Of a stretch of 64,000 nucleotides of DNA, positions 44,852 through 55,855 are shown piece after piece; within the stretch, counting starts at the first letter, position 1, and every line of letters begins with the position of its first letter. The translations under genes were made by a program, and so were the position numbers. The notes below the pieces were generated by a model, which worked only from the letters and a program-made list of their open reading frames with translations, searched no databases and was not told the DNA's origin. Origin of the DNA: Sphaerosporella brunnea (taxonomy: Eukaryota > Ascomycota > Pezizomycetes > Pezizales > Pyronemataceae). Location: contig VXIS01000029.1 of assembly GCA_008704415.1 (NCBI GenBank), positions 62,001-126,000 on the forward strand, read 5' to 3'.

Positions 44852-45946
44852 ATGGCACGAATCTGCATAATTCCCGCCTCGGAATCAAACGACAACAGCA
44901 GCACAACCGAATCACCTACAATCCTCTCCCTCCCACACCCACGCACATCTGCGCCCACGCGCTACCTGATGCACCCAACAACCGGACTGCATGAGCTGAC
45001 CGTGATCCGGTCTGCCTCATCGCAGCCGCGGTCATGGCTACTGACCCCTTTCCCCACAAAGTCGGAGCCTGAATCTACGCAATGGATCGGCAACGGCCAA
45101 ATCATTTCGGACGGGGCGCTCTACATCGCCACACCTATCGACCCGCTCTTCCTTCTGCTACCGCACATCCTGCCTTCAAAAGCCCATTTCCTGCCCGCCG
45201 ATGAGATCGTGGATTCGCTGGCGGAGGAAAGCGAGGGCGTGCACTGGCTGCGGGTGATTCGTGTAGCGCGGCGACAGCTGGAGGCACGGGTGCGCGCAGT
45301 GAGCGAGAGTGTTGATGTGGGCGGCGGGGAGAAAGCGTTCCGGGTGTCGGTTGACAAAGTTATCTCCATACTCGCCAAAAAATGTGGCGCCATGGCGAGG
45401 GGCGGGTTGCCAAAGAGTCTGGAGGATGAGTTTGTTACGAAACCGCTGGTTAGGCCTGTCACGGCAATCGTTTCGGCTGCGACCACCGTCACCGCTGCCG
45501 CCGAGAATACAGAAATCGATGGAACTACCAAAGACGACCCAACACCCCCACAGAACCCGGCGGCGTCAGAGGAAATCATCCATCTCCTCCGCCTCCGTGT
45601 GGCTTGCCGATTCCTCTCCACAACCTACCTTTCCCCTAACATCTCCTCCCTCCTCAGCTCGCATTTGGACAAAATCCACGATTTTGCCTCGCTAGACGCC
45701 TACCTTGCCGAGCTTAAGAAGCTGCGAGCCGAAGCTGCCGCAGCACGCTTCAGCGACTTCTCGCTGAAGCGGTCCATGAACGACGACGAATCAGCGGATC
45801 TACGCGCAGACAAGAAACGCAAGCAGGAGGAAGAGGCGAAGAAAAAGAAGAAGAACGTTAGCAAGGGCGTGCGTGAGCTGAGTAAAGTCAACACGAGGGG
45901 AATGGCCAAGTTGACGAGTTTCTTTAAGAAGAAGGAGGCTGCTTGA
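44852..45946 (+). CDS. rnh202: Ribonuclease H2 subunit B, 364 aa
   Basis: Single exon. The start was set at ATG 44852 (MARICIIPASES); the same frame is open further upstream but that part lies in the leader. The N-terminal half has the RNase H2B triple-barrel pattern: LSLPHPRTSAPTRYLMHP, SWLLTP, GNGQIISDGALYIATPIDPL and FLLLPHIL. A Ser/Ala-rich linker leads to the helical part (LLRLRVACRFLSTTYLSPNI). The C-terminus is very basic and ends in RGMAKLTSFFKKKEAA, a PCNA-interacting-peptide-like motif with the FF pair. The subunit supports the trimeric enzyme that removes ribonucleotides from DNA and RNA:DNA hybrids. Because the PIP box is at the end, the C-terminus should be complete. Confidence 0.88.
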   Translation: MARICIIPASESNDNSSTTESPTILSLPHPRTSAPTRYLMHPTTGLHELTVIRSASSQPRSWLLTPFPTKSEPESTQWIGNGQIISDGALYIATPIDPLFLLLPHILPSKAHFLPADEIVDSLAEESEGVHWLRVIRVARRQLEARVRAVSESVDVGGGEKAFRVSVDKVISILAKKCGAMARGGLPKSLEDEFVTKPLVRPVTAIVSAATTVTAAAENTEIDGTTKDDPTPPQNPAASEEIIHLLRLRVACRFLSTTYLSPNISSLLSSHLDKIHDFASLDAYLAELKKLRAEAAAARFSDFSLKRSMNDDESADLRADKKRKQEEEAKKKKKNVSKGVRELSKVNTRGMAKLTSFFKKKEAA

Positions 45947-46017
45947 TGTAATACATACTTGTTCATATACTAGTAGAGCGGGCGTTCTGTTTCATTATGT
46001 GTCACTCGCAAGGAAGC

Positions 46018-46031
46018 GCTGGTTGAAACGA
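46018..46031. repeat. Target-site duplication, LINE 3' side (14 bp)
   Basis: GCTGGTTGAAACGA, identical to 54744-54757. Confidence 0.9.
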
Positions 46032-46057
46032 TTTTTTGTTTTAATCATCCTGTATTC

Positions 46058-46071
46058 GGCCGCTTGCGGCC
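46058..46071. other. Hairpin at the LINE 3' end
   Basis: GGCCGC-TT-GCGGCC, a 6-bp perfect stem, lies about 20 bp from the LINE terminus. The same hairpin and flanks occur in the truncated LINE at 10244. Such 3' structures can be the recognition site of the element's reverse transcriptase. Confidence 0.6.
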
Positions 46072-46217
46072 ATGACATGGGACTATGTACATAAATCTAC
46101 CCTTGGACCTCATGTGTCCACAGACGGGCGTGATTCACTAAACATACCAAGGAAAGCCGTGTTCAAAGTGTGACAAAGGAAAGACAGAAGGAAAAACAAA
46201 GGGAAGAACAGGCGGGG

Positions 46218-49200
46218 TCATTCTTGTGGCTTCTCTGGCCACTTTCCTATATGCGTGCTCGACAGGAAGCCCAACAGGGCTTCCGTGCACCTAGCGTCTG
46301 CCAGGACCCTGGCCACCGGAGTGGAGGACCTCTTCCAGCCCTCCTTGTCGCCTACTTTCGTTGCCAGCCCTATGGCCTTCCATAGGGCTTCCTGCTCTTT
46401 CTTCCATCTTGCGCACCTCTTCAGAAGATGCTCCCTCGTCTGCTTGGGGGCCTTGCGGCACCACCAGCACTTGTCGTCCGTCCTGCGGCCGGTCCACATC
46501 AGATATGGAGCGGTGGGCGCTTTGTTGAGCCGGAGTTGGAAATACCGAGACGCCAGTGCCTTAGGAGCCTTGGCCGCAGCCTTGTCCCATTTAGCCTTAC
46601 GCTTATAGTATGCTTTGGCTTTGATCTGGCGGCTCAGCCAGGCATTTCGGTCTTTCGTCCTGGCGTCGGTGACCAGGCGGCCAATGTGCGCCAATGAGGT
46701 GACCTCGATTGTGTGCGGCCTATCCAGTCGGTCTCTTGCAGCGGCCTTGGCGATTTGGTCGGCCATTTCGTTGCCTGGGATGCCTTTGTGCCCGGGCACC
46801 CATCTGTATTCGGTGTTCCAGCCGAGCAGACGTAGCTCATTTTCAGCTTGGCGGATTCGTGGCAGCATCCATTGACCTGCTCCCGGGTCACCACGCCTCA
46901 GGCGTTTGAGTGCCGCTTGAGCGTCCACAAAGATGTAGACGGTCCCAGACAGGTTCGGCGGGTCTTCTTGTCGAAGGCGTGATCTGACGTGGGTGCTTCT
47001 CGATGCCAGTTCTAGTCCAGCCGCGATGCCGAACAGCTCTGCGTCATAGGCTTCCTTGTTATTGCCAATGTAGCCACTGCTTCGGCACCACTCGTCGACA
47101 GTCATGCTGGTCCGTGCGACTGCGCCAAAGGCACAGTGGCCGTCTTCCAAGCGTGATCCGTCCGTGTACACTGTCATGTGGTTTTTTGTGGGCTGTTCCA
47201 GTGACGAGGCCGTCAGCGCCGCAGTGTTTTCGTCCTCCTCAATGGCGACATGGCCGGTGGGGTGCTGGAGATTCGGTCGAGTCGGTTCTATGCTTGTGGG
47301 GTGTCCAGGGATGGTTACGGCCAATCTGCCCATGATGTTGGGTGGCTGAGTTTCTGGGGCACTCCCACCAAAGGCGTTGCTTGCTATAAAGCGGAGCAGG
47401 TCGTTGGTAGAATTGACTTCTGGCTGTCGGTTTCCGTTTAGGTCGGTTGCGGCGTCCCGTAGCCGGTTGCCGGCTGGGTTGTTGTCTGGAGTCGCCGCCA
47501 GGCGGGCTGCAAGGCGCCTGTGTCTGTGGCGGAGGACAGTTTCGGCGTCTGTCAGACCGGCTTCGCAGATGAGGGGTCCAATAGCCGATGTCGGTAGGGC
47601 ACCCAGTACTGATCTGGCCTGCCTGTTGAACAGCTTCTGTATATCTGCAGTTCGTTCCTTTTGGCCATCAAACCATAGCTCGGTTCCGTATAGGGCGACA
47701 GCTTGCACCGCTGCGATCTGGATCCGTCGTACGTTCTCGGTGCATAAACCCAGCCGGCCCGTTAGTGACCGGATCCTGGCTTCCGCGGATCTTGCCTTGC
47801 CCATTCTGACGTTATGATGATGTTGGAGGGTCAGTTTGGAATCCAAGAAGACTCCAAGCCATCGTGTCGCATGCTTGTTATAGGGAACTTGTATGCCAGC
47901 CACAGAGACCTTCATGTCGGGAAGCCTCCGCTTCGCGTTAGCAGGATTGCTTCGGTCTTGGCCACATCAAAGGCCACTGCGTTGGCGTCTGCCCACTTGA
48001 GGCTGGCGGTCGCGCAGCGGTTAAGCATGTTTGTAACGTCTGCTACTGTGTCTCCGGTAGCAACCCATGCAATATCGTCTGCGTATGAGAGCGCGAAAGT
48101 ACCCTGGACGGCTCTCTCCACCTCAGGGAAGAGGCCTGAGAGGTATACCGCGAAAAGGATGGGCGAGATTGGGGATCCTTGTGGTAGCCCTGTCTTGATG
48201 TTGATCGTCTCGCTGAGTTGTCCTTCAACCTTCATCTGGACACGCCTATTTTCCATGAAGGAGGCAGTCCATTTGATCAGGCTATGTGGTGCTCCTAGCT
48301 TGATGAGTCTGCGTATAAGCACGGCTTTAGATACATGGTCGAAGGCTCCTTTGACATCCATCAGTAGTGCGCCGACCATGCGTTTCTCCTGCCAAGCCTC
48401 TTGTGCGTGATACATCAGAATTGCGACCGCATCCACGGCTGCTCTGCCTCGTCTGCTGCCAAATTGGCCATCATGCAGCCAGCCTTTTGACTCTGCGGCT
48501 TGAGCCAATCTGCCTGTGGCTACTCGCTCGATTACCTTGCCCAGGCAGCAAAGTAGGGAGATGACACGGTGAGCTCGGGCTTTGGAGTAATCGTCTTTGC
48601 CAGGTTTGGGTATGACAACGCCGATGGCCTGGCGCCATGGCAGTGGCTGGTGACCTTGCCAGATGCACGCGCGTACAAGCCCTGTGATCCTGTTGGGGTC
48701 CCACTTGTAAGCTAGCCTGACGGCTGGAGGGCCCAGCTTGTCTGGGCCAGCAGCGGAGCGGGAGGCTTGCGCAAAGCATGCCTGCTCGACCTCTTCGTCT
48801 GAAACATACGTGTCGTTGTTCAGTCCGTCAAGCTCTTGAGGGGACCAGTTGTCGGATGGAGGCTCGGGGAAGGCTTGACGTGCCATCATGTCGCTCTTCT
48901 CCTTTGTGGTGGTGGCCATCCTGCCGTCCTGACCGGTGAGCGCACCCCCTTCAGTCATTGTGGGAGTGTTGTTAGTGTATCTCAGGGCCTTCCATGTGTC
49001 TTCTGGGCCGGCGTGTTGTAGAAAGGTCGTCCAGTGTGCCCGTTTAGCTTTCCTGATAGCGCTCCTGAGAGCCCTGCGTGCATTTTTCACAGCCTGATGA
49101 GTGGTCCCTTGACGTCTGCGAAAGGATCGTTTGACCGCATTGAGTACACGGCGTAGTTCGTCGAATGTCTGCGTTCCACCAGCGCTTAGAGCGTGCACAT

Positions 49201-50082
49201 ATACGTAGCGGTTTGGCGTGCATCTGGAGGGTTTGGGTGATGGCCGCTGAAATCCAGGTAGCCTCCTGGTCAAGAGCTGTTATTGGGGCATCGAGCTGTA
49301 CCACCGGCCTGTTTGCAGCCAGTTCTCTCCACGTGTCCTCGGACGTCTTTTAGCTGTTTTTCCGTCATGCCGTTGATGTCCCAGCCAGTAACTTCTGTGC
49401 TGGTTTGGTTGGAGCAGTTGGGCTTATCCTCAAGGCATGACCACATTATTAGCTGGTGGTCAGAGCCCGTCTCGAGATCAGGCTGGTCTATAGTCCAGTT
49501 GCTGACAATCACGTTCTTTGACAGTGTGAGGTCTAAAATGGCTGGCTGTGCTCCGCGGTCGCACGTGGGGGTGTCATCGTTCCAGACGGTCAGCTCATGG
49601 TGGTCGATGAGTGTCTCAAGCCAAGCGCTATTGCGGTTGGTTTGGCAGGTTGGGTCCCAGCGTACGCTATGCGCGTTGAAGTCGCCTGCTAGGATGACCT
49701 TATCTGAGTCCATAATGGCGGCCCAATTTTCGGTGCGGCTGGGCCTTTGGCTAGTGAAGGCATTGTTGACGACGTTGATTTTGAACTGATCGTAAACGTT
49801 GATAATGCGGCATTTTGCGCCGGATGGTGAGGTTGCGTCGATGACCATGACGTCACCCGCGCTGGATACCAACTGAGATTGAACAGTGAAGTTGGTCTTG
49901 GAGTCGGTACGTATGGCAGCCCAGGTCCTGCCTGAGCCGTAGAACCGAAAGGCCTGGTGTGTAATGCGGTAGGCTGGGAGCTCCTGAATGAGCACTAGGT
50001 CCGTCTTGTTGCGAATTGCAATTTCTAGACAGGTATGTATGACTGGCCCGGACCTGTTGACGTTGTGTTGGATGCACCGCAT
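46218..50082 (-). pseudogene. LINE ORF2: endonuclease, reverse transcriptase and RNase H, frameshifted
   Basis: The protein begins MRCIQHNVNRS at 50082 with an AP-type endonuclease domain (QHNVN, VLIQE, ILAGDFNAHS, GSDHQLI). The reverse transcriptase follows (AIGVVIPKPGKDD, GLPQGSPISPILF and the catalytic YADDIAW). Next is an RNase H domain (YTDGSRLEDG, AYDAEL, IFVDAQAAL and WVPGHKGIPGNEMAD), and last a CCHC knuckle (CWWCRKAPKQTREHLLKRC). Frame breaks are visible at about 49285 (endonuclease end), about 49175 (linker) and about 47925 (between RT and RNase H). The domains are otherwise well kept, so the lesions look few and young. Confidence 0.9.
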
Positions 50083-50237
50083 TATAATTCTTCGTCTGCC
50101 CCCGGTGTGACCGGGACTGACAGTGAGGCCTGTTCTAGATCCATATCATCGGTCATGGCGTCGTCCACGTCCTCTTCATCCTCTTCTTCCGTACCCGAAT
50201 TCGCCGTCGGAAGTAGCCTTGGTGTTGGCTGGCTGAG

Positions 50238-52158
50238 CTAGCAGACGTGGTCGGCAGGGGTCTCTGAGCTATGGCCCCGGCTTCGGGTACGTTGGTCTGG
50301 GTTGTCCTTAATCGCCCCGACCGGGGTGGCGTTCGCTCCTGTAGCCTGAGTGGCGGTAGCCGATTCTGCGTGGTTAGATTTTCCTCTAGCCTTTCTAACC
50401 GCATCCTTCTTTTTTAGGGCACGTGTCGCTTTTTGCGGAATGTTTCCCCATGCAGTTGGGGCATTTAAGCATTGAAGCGGAGTGCTTGCAGATGCGGCCT
50501 GTCTTCTTGTTGCACTCGGCGCAGCCGGTGATGTTGCACTTGTGGGTGGCGGTAAGGGTGCGAACCGCTGCTGTGCGCGCACTTGGGTGGGGCTTGTATC
50601 CTCCTGTGGCCGCAGTTAAGTGACAGGTGGCCCCAGCCCGAGCAGTGATCGCAAAAGGCATCAGGACCTGCTTTCAGGTATGATTCTACCTTCAGGCAGC
50701 GTCCCGCGAGAAGCAGACCCTTTCGGATGGCGTGCATAGCGGTGCCGCGGTCTTTAACGGCGAAGGTGACAGAGGAGGCCCGTATGTTGCCGTCTCTGGT
50801 GCGTTGTTAGACTAGAGTCTCAGGGACCAACCAGCGGATCTTCATTGGGATGTCCAGGCCATCATTATCGGTCATCAGGTCCCGCTTGAGCGTGTCGAGC
50901 TTGCCGATGTAGCGTTGAGTGTCTACGCCGTGGAGTTTGACTCTTGTCCATTCCTCATTCGGGCTCACAGCCACTATGGATGAGTCCAGTCGTCTTGCCG
51001 CAGCTAGGATGGTGTCGCTGAAGGTGCAAACCTGTACAGCAGTTGCCGAGGGGTATGACAGGGCGGTGACTGTGCCTTTCCGATTCTGGGTTATCTTGGC
51101 CAGACGGATGAAGCCGGGAGCTCGTTTTGCGGCCAGCGCGTTGTTGATGGCTCGAACCAGGTTGGAGCCATAGCTGTTGTTGACGGGGTGCTGCGAAGCA
51201 CCTTCCTCGCGGGCTAGGATAATCGTCCGTGCTCTGTCAGGGACGTCTTTCTCGGCTGGTTTGAGGGCGGCAATCGGGGTGCCGGTGGCGAGGGAACCTG
51301 TTGTTTTGGGGGCCCTGTGGGCCTTCCTCTTGACGACCGCTGTCCGGGACCCGTCCGCCCTAGAGGTGTCGGCCTTGCTTGGTTTGTCTGCCGCATTGAA
51401 AATGCTTGGTTTCGATGCAGGGCCTGCCTTGAGTTCCTTTGTCTTGGTGGGGTTAGTGGTATTGTTGGCACGACTGGCCTTTGCTGCAGCCGTGGCTGAA
51501 CGTTGCAGGATCTTCGGGGGCCTATCCTGCCCCGTCTGGTGAGGTTGGTTGTCGGTCTTGGGGAGTGCGTGCTGGGACGCTGCGAGGGACTCTTCCTTCC
51601 TTGGTCGGACTAGCTGTGCTAGCAGTTGGAGCTCCACGGCGTGCTCTTCTTCGGTCCTGTTCATGATTTCCGCCTCCTCCTCTTCAGTCACCCACTCCAT
51701 GGATGAGCCCGGTTGTGGCGCCGTAACTGGAGTCGGAGTAACAGCTGCCCTGTGTTTGGAGGCAGGGGTCTTGTGCGTTTGAGGGCTGACCGTGCCCTGA
51801 GACGTTGCTTGTACGGTTGGCCGTTGCTGTGCTGCGACCACGCGTTCTAGTTCCTCCACCTTCGCGACGAGCGGTCCGGTGATGTCGGCGATCATTTGGA
51901 GCACGCGATTTGCGTGCGCATCGAAGTCAGAGCTCAGTTGGTTCAGGTGGCCGGTTAGGGCCTCCCTGATGGTGTCGCGGATAGTGGAGTCCACCAGTCT
52001 GACGTAGCTGGGCGCTTCTTCGAATCGCCATTTCTTGAGTTGGGCAGGTGGACTGCCGAACGTGGTGGGGGTGCTTGAAAAGATCGAGTCTGTTGTCGGC
52101 TTGGAGGTGTGATCTTTCAGGCCGCGCGTCATGGCGCGAGTCATGCGTGGCGCACCTA
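50238..52158 (-). pseudogene. LINE ORF1 (gag-like), 3' part with stop and frameshifts
   Basis: The frame from 52158 to 50810 encodes a helical, Ala/Thr/Lys-rich gag-like protein (GHLNQLSSDFDAHANRVLQM; later RTIILAREEG and GVDTQRYIGKLDTLKRDL). A TAA at 50807-50809 interrupts it, but the same frame reads on to the knuckle CDHCSGWGHLSLNC. A slip at about 50553 (one extra base in CCTTACC, minus strand) leads to the second knuckle group (HKCNITGCAECNKKTG; CPNCMGKHSAKSDTC). Another slip at the A-run near 50410 leads to the C-terminus at 50238. The 5' part of the ORF lies beyond the mariner insertion. Confidence 0.8.
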
Positions 52159-52212
52159 CTCATGTCGCCGAGCGCCAAGATCGCCACGTGATTACGCTGT
52201 TCCGATTGGCTG
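52159..52212 (+). repeat. Left 54-bp TIR of the nested transposon
   Basis: Exact reverse complement of 54292-54345. Confidence 0.93.
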
Positions 52213-52311
52213 GGAGAAGAACGCGAGCGAAAAGAACACAAAACGCGGTCAAAGGTGAAGCGCAAGAGCGGGGATGGAATTGAGCGTTTATTTGCAGCAT
52301 TAGGACGGCGG

Positions 52312-54219
52312 TCAGCCGTTGAAATTGTTGCGTCCGTCGTGATCTAACACAGACTGACACTTCAAGTGAAAGTCCCGGCATTCCCGCTCCACCAGTTCTT
52401 TAGGGAACTCATCCCATGTCTGTAGCAACGTGGCCTGGCTCGTCAGTGGTATTCAAATGTAGTGGGAGGGTCGCTGGAGGCAAGGATGTGTAGGGAGGAG
52501 CGAGGGGGTACGGGGGTCAGGTACCTTCGCACTTTCAATAGATTCCTGGCTGGCACCGACAAATCGATACTCCGCAATGGAGTCCTGTGGCCGTCAGTGG
52601 AAATAGAATAGAAAGGGTGCAGGGTCACCGGCCTTCTCATAATCCCAGCAGTGTTCGATTTTGTTGAGATCGGGGGAGCTTGCTGGGAAGGAAAACGTGC
52701 GGATATGGAGCCGCTCCCTTTCCTCCTCGTCGACCTTTTGGGCTGCTGTATGGCACGGCGCATTGTCTTCAATTAACCTAGTGATTATGTTAAAATTTGT
52801 TGGGTGGCAAAAAACTAGTAAGGGTACCAACCAGACCGTATCATCGCCAGTTTCCTCTAACAACCACGGCTGCAACTTTTCTGTAATCCACGGGTACAGC
52901 AAAGGTTGTAAGAACTGCTCGCGGTACATGACCCAATTTATTCCACCTTTGGTTGTCACTTTGATCTCCTCCACCTTAAATACCTGCGTCGGCTTGCGGT
53001 GCCTCTTTTTGTGACGGCCGGTCCGTCCTTCTTCCATATTTTGGCGGTCTATGTCTTGGTTAAAGCGGGCTACCTCATTATACTCGTTTGTTCCTGGTAT
53101 CTCAGCAAGACGGACGCGTTTTCGAGACTTTTCCTGCCGTTCTTCCTGTACCTCCTTTTGGACCTCTTGCTGGTGCTTTTTATCAGCTGCCGTGGATTTT
53201 GGATAAATGTAACCACAGCCAGTACCCAGTAAGAGGTTAACGGCACCAGCAAACATGAGTCGAATGGTGATCTTGTTGTCTTCTTTAGTTCTCGCTACAT
53301 CGTAAGCATTTTCGCCTTTTTCGCGCGTTTGACGGTTCTGGCGACGGGGCGAGTTGAACTCCTGCCACGTCTCGTCGGTGAAAACAATCCGCCGCGGATC
53401 AATGGTAAGTCCAAGCTCTGCGAGTTGCAGACGAGCACAGCGAGTGTCCTCACTGCATGGCGGTTTAGAACGAGCCTTATAGCGGAAAATATGGTGTTGG
53501 TGGAACAGCCTTTCAATTGTCGAACGCGCAGCCTTAATATGAGCTTCTTTAGCCACCTCTGGCCAAGGCATATCTCTGTGGGCGATATCGCTCTTGGCGA
53601 GATTGATCAAGCGTTCACCGGTCTCCGAACCCTCAGGAAAAATCATTCTTTGTCCGGAACCGCAGTTTTTTTCACTTTGATCAGCTAGCGCAGCGAATAC
53701 AGCTTCGAAATCGTCTTTATTTGAGGCTCGCTCCTGTTTTTTTCAGCATTTGAATGAATTTGCCACTCAGGACTTTACTTTTGCTCTGGCGACCATACAA
53801 CGCGCGGTGTCCGGCGAAACACTCAAAAAACCCGATATTTCTGTCCAGGTCTTTCCAGCATACCAATGCAAGGCCAATATAACGGCTCGGCGGGCAAGAG
53901 GAATCCATGGTCCGTGTTTCCCTCGCTGTCCCAGTTCCACGCTAGTGGTTTCTTCACTCGTAGCACAAGAAACTGCATCCATCCTCGTATTATCCATCGT
54001 CCGTGTTACCGGCTCCATCATTGCGTCTGGCTCCATCATTGCGTCCGGCTCTGTTGTTGTTTTTACGTCTCTTTGTCTCGGCGGCAGGTAAGGACTGAAC
54101 CGGGCGTCGGGCATAATTGTTACACCTGAAGCCGCGCCCATGACGGCGTCTGCTCGTGAAAATAGGTCCCCATGGGTGATCGGCCATTTTGGAAGCAGCG
54201 GTCTTTGCGATTGCGACAT
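52312..54219 (-). CDS. Tc1/mariner transposase of the nested element
   Basis: The start is ATG 54219 (MSQSQRPLLPKWP). A tandem PDAMME repeat and a helix-turn-helix-like region (ALHWYAGKTWTEISGFLSVS) end at an inferred 45-nt intron (GTAAAG...AAACAG, about 53770-53726). The core follows: IERLFHQHHIFRYKARSK, FTDETWQEF (first Asp), EDNAPCHTA (second Asp) and SPDLNKIEHCWD (third acidic residue). A long Lys/Glu/Gln-rich insert lies between the first two. Near the end, pieces in other frames fit the family (EYRFVGASQESIESAK; TWDEFPKELVERECRDFHLK) and lead to a stop at 52312. Two more introns would be needed. The first of these has no phase-matching GT donor (phase 1 at AAGGCCG|GTGACC against a phase-0 acceptor), so either it is non-canonical or the gene has a one-base lesion. 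Confidence 0.8.
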
Positions 54220-54291
54220 AATGTTGAGGTTTGTTGTTTGGATTGAGGTTCGCCACCAGCGAACCGCAACTTCACAGCCTGGGTATTCCCT

Positions 54292-54345
54292 CAGCCAATC
54301 GGAACAGCGTAATCACGTGGCGATCTTGGCGCTCGGCGACATGAG
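54292..54345 (-). repeat. Right 54-bp TIR of the nested transposon
   Basis: Exact reverse complement of 52159-52212. Confidence 0.93.
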
Positions 54346-54714
54346 TAGTGCGCCCGGAGTTGGTGGGGTCGGGTCTGGAGCAGCAGGGCTGGTCTGGGGC
54401 TCGGCAAGAGTCGTGGCGATGGGGGCGGCACTCAGCGACGGAGTCGGGGTCAAGACGGGTTCGGACCACTGAGAGGCACCCTGAAGGTCAACCTCCATGT
54501 CGTCCACTTTGTTCGTGTCAGTCGTCTGGGATGACTCGATCGGATCGGATGGGTCCTCCAGTGGAGGTGCCGAAGTCAGATCCGTCATTTCGGCGTGCGA
54601 CGCGGCGGCGGGGCCCGTCTGTTGTTGCGCCCGGAGGCGTGAAGCAAAAGTTTTTCTGGCGATCGGGGTTTCTATCCAATGAGAGGGGGACACGTATCGG
54701 CTTGGCGTTCTCAA
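54346..54714 (-). pseudogene. LINE ORF1, 5' part separated by the mariner insertion
   Basis: The frame opens at ATG 54714 or, more conservatively, ATG 54588 (MTDLTSAPPLED) and runs to the insertion point, ending in TPPTPGAL. If the transposon and one TA are removed, reading continues in frame into the 52158 segment (GAPRMTRAMTRG). The content is Pro/Thr/Ala-rich, like other gag N-termini. Confidence 0.75.
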
Positions 54715-54743
54715 GCGCGATGCGTGTGGTTGTCGAGTGTGTT

Positions 54744-54757
54744 GCTGGTTGAAACGA
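54744..54757. repeat. Target-site duplication, LINE 5' side (14 bp)
   Basis: GCTGGTTGAAACGA, identical to 46018-46031. Confidence 0.9.
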
Positions 54758-55146
54758 GAGTACCGCGTATGATAGGATACCTCTCTGCAACATCTGACAT
54801 GACACTTTCCCGTAAACTAGGGGACTTACCTTTTTCTTGCATGCATACCTCCAGTGAGTGATTGTTCGAGCACTCTCCTGCAATACAGTAGGCCTCGGAT
54901 TTTCAATCAAGGACCCAGAGAGCGCAAACCCTAAAGTCGAGTGATAATACATGACACACTAAGACGGCCATCTGTTTTTTGTCAAGCAGGTAGGAAGGTC
55001 TATGTACTGAGCAGTGCCCGGCCTGGCGAAGCCATCGGCCTGGCCGAGTGCTGGGAAAGAAAGGTTGCCGAATATGCTGGCCAGGGTATATATGGCTACC
55101 AAAGCACGGCTTGCTTGGGTTGGGTTTGAATAAGCCTAAAATCGTG
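54758..55146. other. Unassigned DNA between two LINE insertions
   Basis: Continues the locus that began before 46018. No gene seen. Confidence 0.3.
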
Positions 55147-55560
55147 TTTTGTTTTGTTTTGTTTTAAATCATACAGCGTACACGAGGGCGTTAGCCCAAG
55201 TGCCTCCTATCTTGCGAATCGGAGTGAGGCCAAAGGCCTATGACGGACCTAAGAAACCTGGTATCCTGTCCCCACGGTCTTACCCGTCTGTTGGGGCTCC
55301 CCATACAAAAGAAATACATAAAAAGAAATCGCAACACATAAACGGCGGAAAAGACTGTAGCCACCTCCCACTACACCCTAGGAGCCCGCTGCTCCTTCTC
55401 CTTCCCCTTCCCCTTCTTCTTCTCCTTCTTCTTACTGCCCCCCCAGGGTTTGCGCGTCGTGTGTGACTTGGCGATGCCCGCTCTTCCTCCTATGTAGAAG
55501 TTGAAACAGACAGCTCCGTCACCGGCCACTTGGGCCCAGGACGGGACGCTCTTCCCAGTA
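55147..55560 (-). mobile_element. 5'-truncated LINE fragment with (TGTTT)n tail
   Basis: A TTTTG-repeat followed by TTTTAAATCATAC marks the reversed 3' end. From about 55375 to 55560 it matches the coding remnant of the truncated LINE at 10244 (same SVPSWAQVAGDGAVCFNFYI segment on the minus strand), although the 3' tails differ. The 5' border is set where that match stops; no clear target duplication was found. Its 3' terminal 87 bp recur at 55769. Confidence 0.7.
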
Positions 55561-55768
55561 GACTGTGTTCTAGATAGCCAGCCCCGGCTTCGACTTTGGA
55601 GTGAGTGATTTCTAGTGATTTCCAGTTGAAGCCGGGGGGGCGGATAGCGTCCTTTTGCGGGTTGAAGCCAGAAATTGCTGAGAATGTCCGGTGGCGACGG
55701 CGAGAACTGCTTTGCTTGTATGCAACCCATCAGATAGAAACTTTTTTTAATTTGCTGGTCGTTTTGTG

Positions 55769-55855
55769 TTTTGTTTTGTTTTGTTTTAAATCATACATCG
55801 TACACAAGGACATTAGCCCAAGTGCCTCCTATCTTGCGAATCGGAGTGAGGCCAA
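55769..55855 (-). mobile_element. 87-bp 5'-truncated LINE copy with 13-bp target duplication
   Basis: TGGTCGTTTTGTG stands at 55756-55768 and 55856-55868, directly around a copy of the LINE 3' end seen at 55147 (TTTTAAATCATAC, then TTAGCCCAAGTGCCTCCTAT). This is the signature of target-primed reverse transcription that stopped after less than 100 nt. Confidence 0.88.

Larger units (their letters stand above)
52159..54345 (-). mobile_element. Mariner-type DNA transposon (2187 bp) nested in the LINE
   Basis: Perfect 54-bp terminal inverted repeats (52159-52212 and 54292-54345; outer bases CTCATGTCGCCGAGCGCC) are flanked by TA (52157-52158 and 54346-54347). One minus-strand transposase gene fills the inside. 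It lies within LINE ORF1, so it arrived after the LINE. Confidence 0.92.
46032..54743 (-). mobile_element. Near full-length Tad-type LINE retrotransposon, interrupted by a mariner element
   Basis: A perfect 14-bp duplication (46018-46031 and 54744-54757) encloses the element. The 3' end on the left shows the tail T-run plus TGTTTTAATCAT in reverse. The order on the minus strand is ORF1 (gag-like, zinc knuckles) and ORF2 (endonuclease, reverse transcriptase, RNase H, CCHC end), the plan of the fungal Tad clade. Without the 2.19 kb transposon the LINE is about 6.5 kb, close to full length. ORF1 has an internal stop and frameshifts and ORF2 has at least three frameshifts, so the copy is dead. 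Confidence 0.9.

Noticed and set aside
54313..54472. Plus-strand reading frame that shares a peptide (SQSEQRNHVAILALGDMS) with a minus-strand frame at 52160
   Set aside because: The shared peptide is only the translated 54-bp inverted repeat of the mariner element read from both ends.
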